Positions 12,905-23,178 of a stretch of 64,000 nucleotides of DNA are shown here, piece after piece. Both the position numbers and the translations under genes were made by a program. Positions within the stretch are counted from its first letter, which is position 1. The number at the start of each line of letters is the position of its first letter. Source of the stretch: Meghimatium bilineatum (Eukaryota > Mollusca > Gastropoda > Stylommatophora > Philomycidae); assembly GCA_034231615.1 (NCBI GenBank), contig CM067307.1:5194647-5258646 (forward strand). Direction: 5' to 3'. The notes under the pieces are model-generated. The model was not told the DNA's origin, searched no databases, and was given only the letters and a program-made list of their open reading frames with translations.

Positions 12905-12911
12905 GCCAGCT

Positions 12912-13048
12912 GAAACTTCCCAGATCACGTGCCTACCTTTTGATTATTTCCATCGGCTATATTCAAATTAATAAACGATAAACTGATACACATCGCCAAG
13001 GGAAATAATCAAAAGAAAAATAACAGGCAGGCATGGTATCTGGGATAG
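12912..13048. mobile_element. Hairpin-forming MITE-like element
   Basis: Perfect 15-bp inverted arms, cttttgattatttcc (12937-12951) and ggaaataatcaaaag (13001-13015), are extended by outer imperfect arms cccagatcacgtgcct and aggcatggtatctggga. The loop-side sequence aaattaataaacgataaac recurs at about 47340-47400 beside another ggaaataatcaaa, so it is a dispersed family. Confidence 0.6.
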
Positions 13049-13264
13049 AACCCTTGATGTTTTAGTGGATACATTGAAGTGAAGCATAGTTAACGCGAAA
13101 ACTCAACAGCGAATTGTGAAGACTGCTAACAAATTGTGATTTCCATTATCACATTTAACAAGCCATATTCGCATTAGATTAGAATGATATTTATATCGAA
13201 ACATCCAATTGTGATGTGTAATATTTAAACATGTTTAAAATACATTTTTTTTAAATGTAGAGAG

Positions 13265-13905
13265 TTGAGGGTTCTTCTTCTTCTTCTTTCGTTCACTTGA
13301 AACATGTCTATATCTGTAATTCTGTCTCCTGAATAAAACTCACTGTCTTTTTGTAGTTCATACAGTGGACGATAGAGCTTTGATTCCAGTGTATTTCCTC
13401 TGGTCAATATGTCTGACTCAGCATTTCATACTTAAAACAATCTTGAAGTATATGCTTGGTACTCTGCGCTGCATGTTCACATGTACACATGGCCGTGTTG
13501 CCAATCTTGAACTTTGTGTACATGTGACTGCGAAGTCGGTTGTGTCCCGTTTTGAGGCGTAGAATTATAACTTGTTCTGATCTGTACATAATGTGATAGT
13601 CATCTTGTGGTGGTATTTGTGGCCTTCTTAATGACTTGAAGCAGCTGTTTCTTTTATTCTGATGGTAGGTGATTGTACCATCTAGTTGGTCTTCGGCAGC
13701 ACCTTCCTTAGCAAGTTGGTCTGCTTTTTCATTTCCTGGTATTCCACAGTGAGAGGGTATCCACTGCATGGTTACCCTATACTGGTAAGACAGTTCATTA
13801 AGTAGTTTTTGCAAATCCGTTAGTTTTCCAGACTGGAGAGCTTGAAGCATTGACCGTGCATCTGTCAGGAATATCACAGGATGTGGGCCATGATTATTTT
13901 GCTTC
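13265..13905 (-). mobile_element. L-D LINE 3' fragment with RNase H domain
   Basis: The reverse strand has a good frame (13404-13905): FLTDARSMLQAL holds the middle catalytic Asp, and WIPSHCGIPGNEKADQLAKE holds the late His/Asp pair. A metal-binding-like tail (RLKTGHNRLRSHMYTK, then CTCEH...HILQDC) follows. After a frame change the C-terminus continues (YRPLYELQKDSEF) to a 3' end of gtgaacgaaagaagaagaag. This layout is known from RNase H-bearing non-LTR retrotransposons. 5'-truncated and inactive. Confidence 0.88.
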
Positions 13906-14462
13906 TATAAAATGTGGTCGTGACAAAAAAAAAGGTTAGGAATCTGTGTACTAGACGTTTGGTACAACATGATGACTGGTCAAGTGGGCCACTTTCCGAA
14001 TTACGAATTAAAACATTCCGAACTGGATACAGAGAGAGCAATATTGTCATAAAATATAGAAAACTAAACCAAAACAAAAATGGCAGCAACTAAAGTTACA
14101 CCCGCCTAATCAAGCCGGTAGATGAGGTGTGGTTGGGAAGGGGGAATCAACCCCCCTCCCCCTCCACACCCTCTGCGGAAATCAGATCATGATTTAGTAC
14201 TCGAAATTTAAACAAATCAACGGGTACAACCTCCCTTTCCACCCCCCCCCCTTTTTAAGGAAAAAAGGTTATAAAAATTTCATGAAAATGAAGGTGGTGA
14301 AATTGGACAAATCGTTTACTAATATCAACTGCAGATATGTATCTAAGATCCTGCTCTTAATCTTTAATGGGCATACATATTTGCTGAGGAATGAGCACAA
14401 TCTGGAGGACAACAAGCAGAGTTGCTATAATAAATAAGTCAATGGGAAAATAGTTACAATAT
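13906..14462. other. No recognised gene; C-runs
   Basis: Contains C-rich tracts at about 14150-14165 and 14237-14250. Nothing else recognised. Confidence 0.45.
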
Positions 14463-14612
14463 CGCCGAATTCAGAGTAGTCGGGCCACTGGCATAAATAA
14501 ACCACGACGCAACGTTTCTCTGGATTACATCATGCTGTAAATGTAGTAGAACCATTGTCCTGCTACACTAGAGACGAAGCGGGAGTTTGAGAACGGATGG
14601 TAACAAAGAAAC
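14463..14612 (+). mobile_element. SINE-like family Y copy
   Basis: Shares gtcgggccactggc, ctggattacatcatgctg, agtagaaccattgtcctgct and gcgggagtttgagaac in order with intact Y copies at 46858 and 49475. The tail is degraded. Confidence 0.75.
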
Positions 14613-14684
14613 AACATAGCATTATATACACCGAATTAGAGCCCAACAAATGGCATACATAATAATTATGAGATCAGCATCACG

Positions 14685-14762
14685 CCTGCCCTCTTTACTT
14701 TATATGCGATCTGGTACGCAGTTCCTTAGACTGGGTCGACCTTTGAGTTCGTTCGTAATCTA
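14685..14762 (-). mobile_element. Relic of SINE family S1
   Basis: The blocks ctctttactt, gatctggtac, gactgggtcgacct and gttcgttcg follow the S1 order seen at 52627-52852. Confidence 0.45.
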
Positions 14763-14775
14763 CACATTTATCTAT

Positions 14776-15082
14776 ATGGACTGGACAATGGAACCTGAGT
14801 CACACTACTAGTATAGTATATGGACTGGACAATGGAACCTGAGTCACACTACTAGTATAGTATATGGACTGGACAATGGAACCTGAGTCACACTACTAGT
14901 ATAGTATATGGACTGGACAATGGAACCTGAGTCACACTACTAGTATAGTATATGGACTGGACAATGGAACCTGAGTCACACTACTAGTATAGTATATGGA
15001 CTGGACAATGGAACCTGAGTCACACTACTAGTATAGTATATGGACTGGACAATGGAACCTGAGTCACACTACTAGTATAGTA
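14776..15082. repeat. 44-bp minisatellite, 7 copies, near-identical
   Basis: The unit contains tatggactggacaatggaac and cacactactagtatagta. The copies appear identical, so the expansion is recent. Confidence 0.97.
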
Positions 15083-15130
15083 ATGTACAAAACACTCATC
15101 TACATCGTCTTCGTAAGTTAGATTAATTTA

Positions 15131-15605
15131 TACAGTGGACTCTCTTTATAACGCATTCGATTATAACAAATTTCCCTACATAAAGTTAGAATCCATGGCA
15201 CCAACATGTCGTCGGGGATGAAGATAAATTTGCATGTACTAAGCGGCAGTAACTATTAGTTGGAGTGGCCAGTTCCCTCCCTTGCTATTTTTACCTCCCC
15301 TAATTCATTCGTCAGGCACCCATTTACAGCTGAGTCCTCTGAATGAGCGGTCGTATCAGGCGAGAAATCACAACGCTGGCAATTTTTGTTTGCTTGTCCA
15401 GACGTGGTTTCAAACCTGGTACACTGTAACCCGGTGATAGTAAAGCAAGATCACTATAAAATTTGCTGCCGCGCTCCTACATAACAATTTAAAAAATCCC
15501 CAATTATATTATTCTTTCTTGTTTATACTGTATATAGCGAATTTCTGTTATTACATATCTATTTTGTCGGTCCGGACCACGATGTTATAACGAGATTCCA
15601 CTGTA
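15131..15605. mobile_element. TA-flanked MITE interrupted by a SINE
   Basis: The left terminus tacagtggactctctttata and right terminus cgagattccactgta are inverted partners. The interior matches the MITE at 11334. The element is split by a 292-bp insertion (15184-15475) flanked by the 9-bp repeat cctacataa at 15175-15183 and 15476-15484. Confidence 0.85.
15184..15475 (-). mobile_element. SINE family S2, tRNA-like head
   Basis: Bounded by a 9-bp TSD inside the MITE. The reverse strand begins with a tRNA-like region that includes ggtttgaaacc, close to a pol III B box. The body (agtggccagttccctccctt, agatgaagataa-like, gtactaagcggcagtaac) matches the inverted copy at 50630-50875. Confidence 0.75.
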
Positions 15606-15885
15606 CCAATATATGATGTCCAGAGGGAGCCACGTGTGTGCACTATACTACTTGCATCGATGGAGACTAAATATGAAATTTTATAAACTAAACACAATTT
15701 AAAGAGCTGCCTTAAAATATGATAGATTGTAAAGAAAAAGGAAATTAAAACATTTTAAATCATTTAAAATGAAACACTAAAACATGACCATCAAGTAAAA
15801 CATAAACCATTTTGTAGAAAAGCTTTACATACGAGCAATTTCGTACAATTTTGTCCTGAACAGAAATACATCACATGGTTGTCAG

Positions 15886-16166
15886 CAGGGCCGGATTTAA
15901 ACTTGATAGGACCCTAAGCTATTTGAGATATGGGACCCTAAGCTATTTGAGATATGGGACCCTAAGCTATTTGAGATATGGGGCCCTGAGCTATTTGAGA
16001 TATGGGCCCTAAGTTATTTGAGATATGGGGCCCTAAGCTATTTGAGATATGGGGCCCTTTAATGGTTACGAATATATAGATAGTGAAATGTAACATTTTT
16101 TGGAGATCCAAGAACGTGTGGTCCCTAAGCTATAGCTTGTTTCGCTTATAGGTAAATCCGGTACTG
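15886..16166. mobile_element. Non-autonomous hAT-like element with internal minisatellite
   Basis: Termini cagggccggattta and taaatccggtactg form 14-bp imperfect inverted repeats. Perfect 8-bp direct repeats gttgtcag flank them (15878-15885, 16167-16174), as expected for the hAT superfamily. There is no transposase. The interior holds a 24-bp tandem array. Confidence 0.88.
15905..16058. repeat. 24-bp array inside the hAT element
   Basis: Six to seven copies of ccctaagctatttgagatat plus ggga or gggg, diverging in the g-rich part. Confidence 0.93.
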
Positions 16167-16414
16167 GTTGTCAGATAGTTGAAGGTGTTTATGACCAAAC
16201 TGTACGTGGGCACCATTTGCCAAAAAAGGCCAAACTTTTAAATTGTGTACATCCATACATAAATAGGACTTCCGGTAGTGACGTCCGTTGATGGAGGGTG
16301 TTTCTCTAATCAAGTCTGGGTCATTCCGTCGGTCGTTGGATTAATCAACTAACATCGTAAAGTCCAGACCGATTTGTGTAACAGAAGTCAGCTCATTCCA
16401 ATTATACACAACCA
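16167..16414. other. No recognised gene
   Basis: Holds gtgacgtccgttgatggagg and tgggtcattccgtcggtcg, which may be a dispersed repeat, but I see no second copy here. Confidence 0.4.
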
Positions 16415-16615
16415 ATCTCTTGAATGGATACCTACAGGAAAAAGAGCCAAGGGTAGACCAAAAGAAACACTCAGAAGAACAATACTTAGAGAAAAGTAAA
16501 ACAATCAATATTCATACTATTCAAGAACTTCACAGAATAGCTTTGAACAGACAGAATTGGAGAAATCTGACCTCTGCCCTATGCGCTAACTTCAGCGCAA
16601 AAGGAAAATGAATGA
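16415..16615 (+). mobile_element. L-B LINE 3' fragment
   Basis: Encodes the last 60 or so residues of an RT polyprotein ([45 protein letters not shown], stop), then an aatgaattaaatgaat tail. Identical in design to 32588-32774 and 60152-60305. 5'-truncated. Confidence 0.85.
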
Positions 16616-17235
16616 ATTAAATGAATATATAAAGTTACAACTAAGATGAACAATTTGGTATAAAATGAACGGATGATGGAACAAAAGTCTTGAACAAAAG
16701 TCTTGAACAAAAGATGGAACAAAAATCAACTCTTAGTGATCTTGATCATGCAGATGACTTGGAGTTATTAAAAGTTCAACTCCTGCTAAGTCGACTTTGT
16801 CATCTTTCAGAACAAATCTGCCTGAAAGATAACATTTCCAAGACTAAAAAAAGGAAAGAAAAGAAAGAAGAAGAGAAATCCTTATCTATGCGCACATCCA
16901 GTTGACTGTGCAACATGCTCGTAAACTTTATTAAAGTAAACATGACATGGAAATAATTTCAAAGCGGTTATTCTCCTATTTTAATTCTTATTGTTGTCGG
17001 TAGAAAATCAGATAAATTATCCACGATATTAAAACACTTCATTCATTTTAACATTCTGAATATATACTTTCAATGATAAAACCACAGGGACACCTATGTG
17101 ATTTCCTGCTTAAAAAACCCATCATGCAAGTACAGTTGAAGGGAAAAGAAGCAGAGGTGGGAAAGAAAAAAATCATATACAGATAATATCAAAGACCGGA
17201 AGTGGTAAAAATATTTCAACTCCCATTATAAGACC
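16616..17235. other. No recognised gene
   Basis: A small direct repeat (aacaaaagtcttg three times near 16680-16710) is the only structure noted. Confidence 0.5.
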
Positions 17236-17239
17236 CATA

Positions 17240-17452
17240 AAAAAAAACTAGGGTCGTAGGGGTGTCACACTGGAGACATAAGCACACAACGCTCTCCAAA
17301 CAACTCTATCCTCAGCAATTCGGTGGTAGGAGTGTGGAAAAATCACAGCCAGTTAATTCCTTGATGTTATCCATCCAGAATTTTCTTTGCTCTCCTTCTA
17401 CCCTCGACTGTTCCTTGCAAATAATTGTATAAACCGAGTCGTGTCTTATGCG
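17240..17452 (-). mobile_element. L-C LINE 3' fragment
   Basis: The reverse strand gives VEGEQRKFWMDNIKELTGCD then FSTLLPPN, a diverged L-C terminus. It meets a second L-C piece in the opposite orientation at about 17453. Confidence 0.75.
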
Positions 17453-17548
17453 CATCACTAAAGATAGAGATTGCTGCAGGACCCTGTATGCTGATGCATC
17501 CAATACAGTACATCGACTACTCTCATAGGTTATGGATGGCTGGGGCAT
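17453..17548 (+). mobile_element. Inverted partial L-C terminus
   Basis: The plus strand runs toward the element's end with gtatgctgatgcatccaata, gtacatcgactact and ataggttatgg, matching the 3'-most part of L-C (ctgaagcatccaatgtggta, acgaccctgaagggttatgg) at 58117-58295. Confidence 0.65.
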
Positions 17549-17799
17549 ACAGAAACCAAAAGAAATAGCTTGAATGTCTGCTCAGTGGAAGTAAGACGAT
17601 AGACAACCACCGAAACATGAAAATTTACAGAAATAGAAAAGTATGACAAGACATTAGCTAGTGAAATTAATTAAATCTCGTTAGAGCGAGCATATCCCAG
17701 TATGTATCTACGGTTGTGAAGCACTGGCACTGTGTTCACCTTGAGACATATTGACGAAAAAGGTGACATGCCTGTTATTTGGGTGTGTTAATGACATAA

Positions 17800-17965
17800 C
17801 TAGAAATGATATGGTCAGCTTCAACTTTTACTTCCCCAGAAAATTAGTAGACATTTCCTAAGGATTGGTCATTGGCTGTCTAAAGAGATTTTAATGTTGA
17901 GTTGGAAATCGAACCACCGGACCACTTCGACTACTGAACTAGCAAGTCATTGTAATAACTTTATG
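17800..17965 (-). mobile_element. Degenerate tRNA-derived SINE
   Basis: The reverse strand contains tagttcagtag (A-box-like) then ggttcgatttcc (B-box-like), followed by a body with ctggggaagtaaaagtt. Probably the S2 group; no TSD found. Confidence 0.5.
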
Positions 17966-17984
17966 TACCGGTCTTAACAAAAAC

Positions 17985-18347
17985 TTTATTTCTTCCTTAA
18001 CAAAACATTTTTCCATCTATAATACAAAATATTGTTCTTTCTTAATAAAACATTACTTATTCTTCCTTAGCAAAACATTTTTTCTTCTTCTATAACAAAA
18101 CATTAGTTGTCTTCCTTAGTAACACATTTGTTGTCTTCCTTAGTAACACATTTTTTTCTTCCTTAGTAATACAATTTTTTTCTTCCTTAGTAACACATTT
18201 TTTTCTTCCTTAGTAACACATTTGTTGTCTTCCTTAGTAACACATTTGTTGTCTTCCTTAGTAATACATTTTTTCTTCCTTAGTAACACATTTTTATCGT
18301 CCAACACATTTGTTCTTTCTCAATAAAACATTTTTTTGTCTTCATTT
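17985..18347. repeat. About 25-bp degenerate minisatellite
   Basis: Around 14 units of cttccttagtaacacattt plus tttt or gttgt. Older variants (cataaaacattactt-like) lie at both edges. Confidence 0.9.
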
Positions 18348-18477
18348 TGCTTCATGTTTTACTAAAACATTGGCATAAATAATTTCTGGATTTCTGATAA
18401 AATTCTACAGAATAATTCTGAGAATACAAAAAGATGAATCACTAAGATTTAGGAACATTAAAGCTGGAATAGGGTCA

Positions 18478-18750
18478 GCTTTTCTTCTCTGTTCATTGTC
18501 AAACTCATACAGATTAATAGAATGTAGCTCGGAGAACAAAATATGTCGTGTCACAGTTTACAAATATCTTTTGGCTGCGGTATCTGCTTCCATTTGCCCG
18601 ATATATCCGACTTCCACATTGCTTCAGATCACTGTTGTAATTTAGGATGGGACAGATAACTTCTCTCCCAAACAGACCCCAGTCGCATCGAATGACAGGT
18701 AACAGTGTTGCTATTGTTTTTGCTTCTCTGTTGGTCAGGCAAGATACCGA
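18478..18750 (-). mobile_element. SINE-like family X copy
   Basis: In order along the reverse of family X: ttcttctctgttcattgtca, gaatgtagctcggagaaca, tatccgacttccac, ggatgggacagataact and taacagtgttgctattg. Diverged but close to full length. Confidence 0.75.
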
Positions 18751-18784
18751 TGATCACAGTGTTTGAATATTTATCTATGACTAA

Positions 18785-19045
18785 AAGAATGTAACCCCTC
18801 AGGGTCGCAGGATTACCACATCGGATGATACAACACACATGACGACTTCAGTGCTTTATATCTTCATCGATACGGACGAGTGAAGAAAAATCTTGTCCTG
18901 TATAATCCTTGATGTTGTCTGTCCATTCTGTTATTTGTCCTCCACTGCTTCTTTCACTTTCGACGATTCCCTGCAGTATTGTTTTTGACAAGGAATCATG
19001 TCGGCATACATGTTCAAACCATATAAGTTTTCTTCATTTCAATAT
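18785..19045 (-). mobile_element. L-C LINE 3' fragment
   Basis: Contains cccctcagggtcgcaggatt, ccttgatgttgtctgtccat and ttgtttttgacaaggaatca, the same 3' segment as at 28847-29096. The repeat tail is decayed. Confidence 0.78.
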
Positions 19046-19258
19046 TGAAAAGTAATAGTCCTTGTAACAATTTGAACAGGCCCTTGGCTCAAACAGATCA
19101 ACTTTCACATAATCTGTCAGAAGTTCAGATCATCTGTGAAGATGATCCCCTTTTGAAAAGAGCACTCCCCTGAGAAATATTACTACAAATTCAATGTTCT
19201 CAAAAACACACTTACATAAACAGGCTAAACGAAACACTTAGGAAAAAAGTATGTAGAC

Positions 19259-19580
19259 CAGAGGTTCTCAACCCGGGCCTCGCGAGTATCATGATGCTCA
19301 GGTAATAGAATGTGGTGTTCACGGGATGTGAATTAAAAAGTGTTCGCCGTTCCTTAAACAATTCACACTTTTGGTGCAAGCCCAAACAAATAATGGGTTG
19401 TATCCACTATTATGATAGAAAATTATCGGGGGGGGGGGGGAGATGTGTACGCAGACATTAAGACGGTTATACGACCAGCTTTCACGTTCACTTTCTCTTT
19501 AATCCTATTATATATTATGGTGCTCGTACACTCAGTATGTATGGTCGGTACTGGTCGGCTGGAAAAGTTGAGAACCCCTG
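19259..19580. mobile_element. Non-autonomous hAT-like element
   Basis: Termini cagaggttctcaac and gttgagaacccctg form 14-bp imperfect inverted repeats typical of hAT ends. The flanking 8-mers atgtagac and atgtagga match in the first six bases, a slightly decayed TSD. A G-run of about 14 lies at 19427. No transposase. Confidence 0.75.
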
Positions 19581-19904
19581 ATGTAGGAGAACTATAATAT
19601 AAAAAAAACTACAAGAAAGAAATTAACAGAATTGAATATAAAAATCACAATATGTGAACACTAAGAAGTTATAGAGAAATAAAAACAAGAAATGTGCAAT
19701 GTTAAAAGTGATGTGTCCATAAACCATCACCAATAGTGGGGGTCATCCAGGTGGATTGACCACACCTGGATTGACTAAAACTAATAACAGTAAAAGCAAG
19801 TCAAAAAAGGCAACTGACCTTTTCTAGGTTGTCAATCCGTTGCCTTAGCAAGCGGTTTTCTGTTCGTAATCTCTGGAAGGAGTAAATTGAAAAGGTAAGG
19901 TTTT

Positions 19905-20232
19905 GATGTATGGTTTTTGTTTTTGATGTTTGTTTAGGTAGGTACGTTTTGTGTATTGTGTACAGGTAAATGCTCATGTATTTTGTGCAGGTAATATTTG
20001 GTGTATTTTGTACAGGGATATTTTGGTGTATTTCGTACAAGTAAGTTGTGATGTATTTTTATATGTACATTGTGTTGTATTTTGTAAATACAATTTTGGT
20101 GTATTTTGTACGGTTATTTTTATGCTGTTTGCAAATTTAAATGTTGGTGTATTTTGTACAGGTAATTTTGATATTGTGTGTAAATGTAAATGGTGTATTT
20201 TTGATATGTAAGTTTTGCGCCAAATTTGCACG
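19905..20232. repeat. Degenerate minisatellite (gtgtattttgtacaggtaa)
   Basis: About 11 diverged copies of a 24-30 bp unit. Open frames on both strands are repeat artefacts. Confidence 0.85.
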
Positions 20233-20534
20233 GGTAATGTTATAAAACAGTACGTGGTTAATTAAATAAACGTGAGCAATACGACCGCCGAAACGAACGT
20301 CGACATCAGGGCACAACTCTGACCCCGGCGACAGGTTTCTTTGTTATTTCGATCACCCATGTTGAGACTGTACCCAAACTGTGAGGCCTGTAGCTCAAAT
20401 GTTGTTTTCATGTCGGAGAAAGATTGCTGAATATAGGTCTATTGTACAGATATTTGGAGTGAAGTTCTTCGGGAATTCCCACTCCACAGCGCACAGTTGT
20501 TCGTATGTGTCTTCTTTTCTTTCTTTTCGCTTCA

Positions 20535-20882
20535 TACCTCTTCATGCCTTGCAACGCGCGACACAGGTAGAAGAGTTCTCTGGAGATGACGTTTTGTGTG
20601 CTTTATATTTTTGTTTTCGTTGACTCTTATTTCTGTATTCCATCGTTTGCAAGGTCTGCCCCTGGCTTTGTATCCATTGTGTCTGTATAATACTTTTAGA
20701 GGATCACTATCTGATGATAGCCTGGAAGCATACGAAAACCACATAATCTGTTGTCTTCTGATGTAATCCAGAATTGACATTGTATTTGTTAGTCTTCTGT
20801 TGCTTTCGTTCCTAATTATGTCTCTTATTGTTACTCTGAGGATTCCACGTAGACAAAGTCTGAGAACTCTCCATGTTTACTA
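20535..20882 (-). mobile_element. L-H LINE fragment (RT C-terminal region)
   Basis: The reverse strand encodes LCLRGILRVTIRDIIRNESN, then ILDYIRRQQIMWFSYASRLS and YKARGRPCKRWNTEIR. These are the blocks that follow the RT palm/thumb in RTE-like LINEs. A related copy is at 56650-56825. The last 25 bases (gtcatctccagagaactctt region) recur in the insert at 21487-21641. Confidence 0.8.
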
Positions 20883-21105
20883 CGAGCGTTTTAGCTCAAC
20901 AAAATCGGTTTGCTAGATCTGTCACAATGTTGTTTCAGCGTCTCTAAAGTGTTAAATTTGTTCTAATCTATCACAATTAGAATAGCAATCACATATTTCA
21001 TATATCATGTATGTGTACGAGGCAGAAACGTCTTGATGATCCTTGTAATATATTGAATAAATCGTAGGCGATACTGACCTCCAGGTACAGGGTTATTACA
21101 CACAA
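20883..21105. other. No recognised gene
   Basis: Short AT-rich spacer, then an oligo-C run at about 21109. Confidence 0.4.
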
Positions 21106-21111
21106 TCCCCC

Positions 21112-22015
21112 CCCCCATTCGTGTTAGAGATGTACAAGAACTCGCCCAGCTACACTCGAAACCACAAGACATAATTATATACACAGACGGCTCAGTCAAC
21201 AGAAATACAAATACATGCGGATGGGGTTTTGTTGCCTACAGAGACGGTTTGAAGTTGGTTGTGAAATTACCTCCATGCTCCACTATCACATCGAACAAGA
21301 GGATAGAGATAGAGGGAGTTACAGCAACACTGAGTTGGTTGATAACTGATACATAAACGCACCCGGTAATGCTCAGACACTCAAGCATGCTGCGCAAGAT
21401 AGAGAAGAACTTGCTGAAAAGGAATGCGCTGCGCTTATTTAACACCTCAATTGTACAGAGCATTACATGGGTATACTGCCCGGGTCAGTACGGTAGGCAG
21501 ACCATGTAAAACATCGACCGTTGAAATCAAAGAAGCCACAGGAGCAAGCTTTCAAACATCACACAAAAATGTCATCTCCAGAGAACTCTTCTACCCCTGA
21601 CGCAGGAAGGCAAACAAGGGTCACAGCGTATAGATAGTTAGACTGTCCGGGTCGCGCTGGAATCAGCGGAAACGAAAGAGCTGACTCATTGGTAGGAAAT
21701 GCTGCAATTGGCGGCACAGTACTGAGAAGAGATAAAGCTGACTTAATCAAATCAGTCATAAATTCATTGCAAAATGAAGATATTGACAATGAGACTGGAA
21801 ATGTAAACATACAAAGAATGACAGAAATGGAAGTGATTAGAGGTGATGGAAGAAAATGTACTCTTTTTGGAAAAAACTGAACTTCACATAATCAGTACCT
21901 GACTGGGACTTTGAGTCTACATACACTTGAATGGCTGCTGGAACTGAGAGTGGAGCATTTATGGGAATGTACAGCGTGCTATGATGTTTGTTTCTAATCA
22001 AGAATGTGAACAATG
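21112..22015 (+). mobile_element. RNase H-bearing LINE fragment, interrupted
   Basis: The plus strand reads IIIYTDGSVNRNTNTCGWGF (first catalytic Asp) and IEIEGVTATLSWL (catalytic Glu). After an interruption it resumes CPGRAGISGNERADSLVGNA (late catalytic Asp) and KCTLFGKN. The disrupted middle contains a stop and frame changes. The 155-bp interruption at 21487-21641 is flanked by actgcccgggtc and actgtccgggtc. Confidence 0.82.
21487..21641 (+). mobile_element. L-H-like 3' fragment inserted in the RNase H LINE
   Basis: Flanked by 12-bp near-identical direct repeats (one mismatch). Encodes GRPCKTSTVEIKEA then KNVISRELFYP, comparable to the L-H C-terminus, and shares gtcatctccagagaactctt with 20535-20882. 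Assignment to L-H is tentative. Confidence 0.55.
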
Positions 22016-22179
22016 TGAGGATCATTACCATTCAATTAGTAAATATGTTTACTACCCTAAACATTACATATCTGTATTGATATTGCATATGTATTGGTGT
22101 TACCGTAATCCACTTGTTTGTGGTACATATGCTGACTTAGATATATGGCATTCTGATCACGAGTCCTAATATGTTTCTC

Positions 22180-22776
22180 ACTGTTAATATAACTAACGAT
22201 GATGTTAATATGACTAACGATGGTGTTAATATGACTAACGATGATGTTAATATAACTAACGATGATGTTAATATGACTAACGATGATGTTAATATGACTA
22301 ACGATGATGTTAATATAACTAACGATGGTGTTAATATAACTAACGATGATGTTAATATGACTAACGATGATGTTAATATGACTAACGATGGTGTTAATAA
22401 GACTAACGATGGTGTTAATATAACTAACGATGGTGTTAATATAACTAACGATGATGTTAATATGACTAACGATGATGTTAATATGACTAACGATGATGTT
22501 AATATGACTAACGATGATGTTAATAAGACTAACGATGGTGTTAATATAACTAACGATGGTGTTAATATAACTAACGATGATGTTAATATAACTAACGATG
22601 GTGTTAATATAACTAACGATGGTGTTAATATAACTAACGATGGTGTTAATATAACTAACGATGGTGTTAATATAACTAACGATGGTGTTAATATAACTAA
22701 CGATGGTGTTAATAAGACTAACGATGGTGTTAATATAACTAACGATGGTGTTAATATAACTAACGATGATGTTACA
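22180..22776. repeat. 21-bp minisatellite, about 28 copies
   Basis: The unit is gttaatatgactaacgatga plus t, with two variable sites (gatgat or gatggt; ata, atg or aag). Variant runs form patches, a sign of local copying. The unit is open in both directions, so long repetitive translations are artefacts. Confidence 0.97.
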
Positions 22777-22924
22777 CGATGATAACATATTAACTCACCC
22801 TCAATTCAACCTGATCTTCATTCTCCTTCGTCTTTAACGCGGTGTACTCCTTTTCCAATCTGAAACATAATTGATGACATTTTGGTGTTACAAGGGTAAA
22901 GTAATGGAGAGTGGGAAACTTGAG

Positions 22925-23178
22925 GATTACTTAGGATAATAGCACTGGATAATTTGCCTATTATTAGTAGGATAAAGGAATGGGTATTGGACAATTCGGT
23001 ATTTGTGAGTAGAATAAATGAATAAATACTAGACAACTTGACACTTTCTAGTACAATAAAGAAGTAGATACTAGACAACTTGACAATTGCTAGTACGATA
23101 AAGAAGTATTTTCTAGACAACTTGATACTCGCTAGTACGATAAAGAAGTAGATACTAGACAACTTGATCCGTGCTATT
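22925..23178. repeat. 42-bp minisatellite, about 5 copies
   Basis: Units of tactagacaacttgac followed by tagtacgataaagaagtag. More diverged on the left side. Confidence 0.9.

Noticed and set aside
22057-22788. Frame resembling an Asn/Asp-rich repeat protein
   Set aside because: 21-bp minisatellite open on both strands; no unique N- or C-terminal domain.
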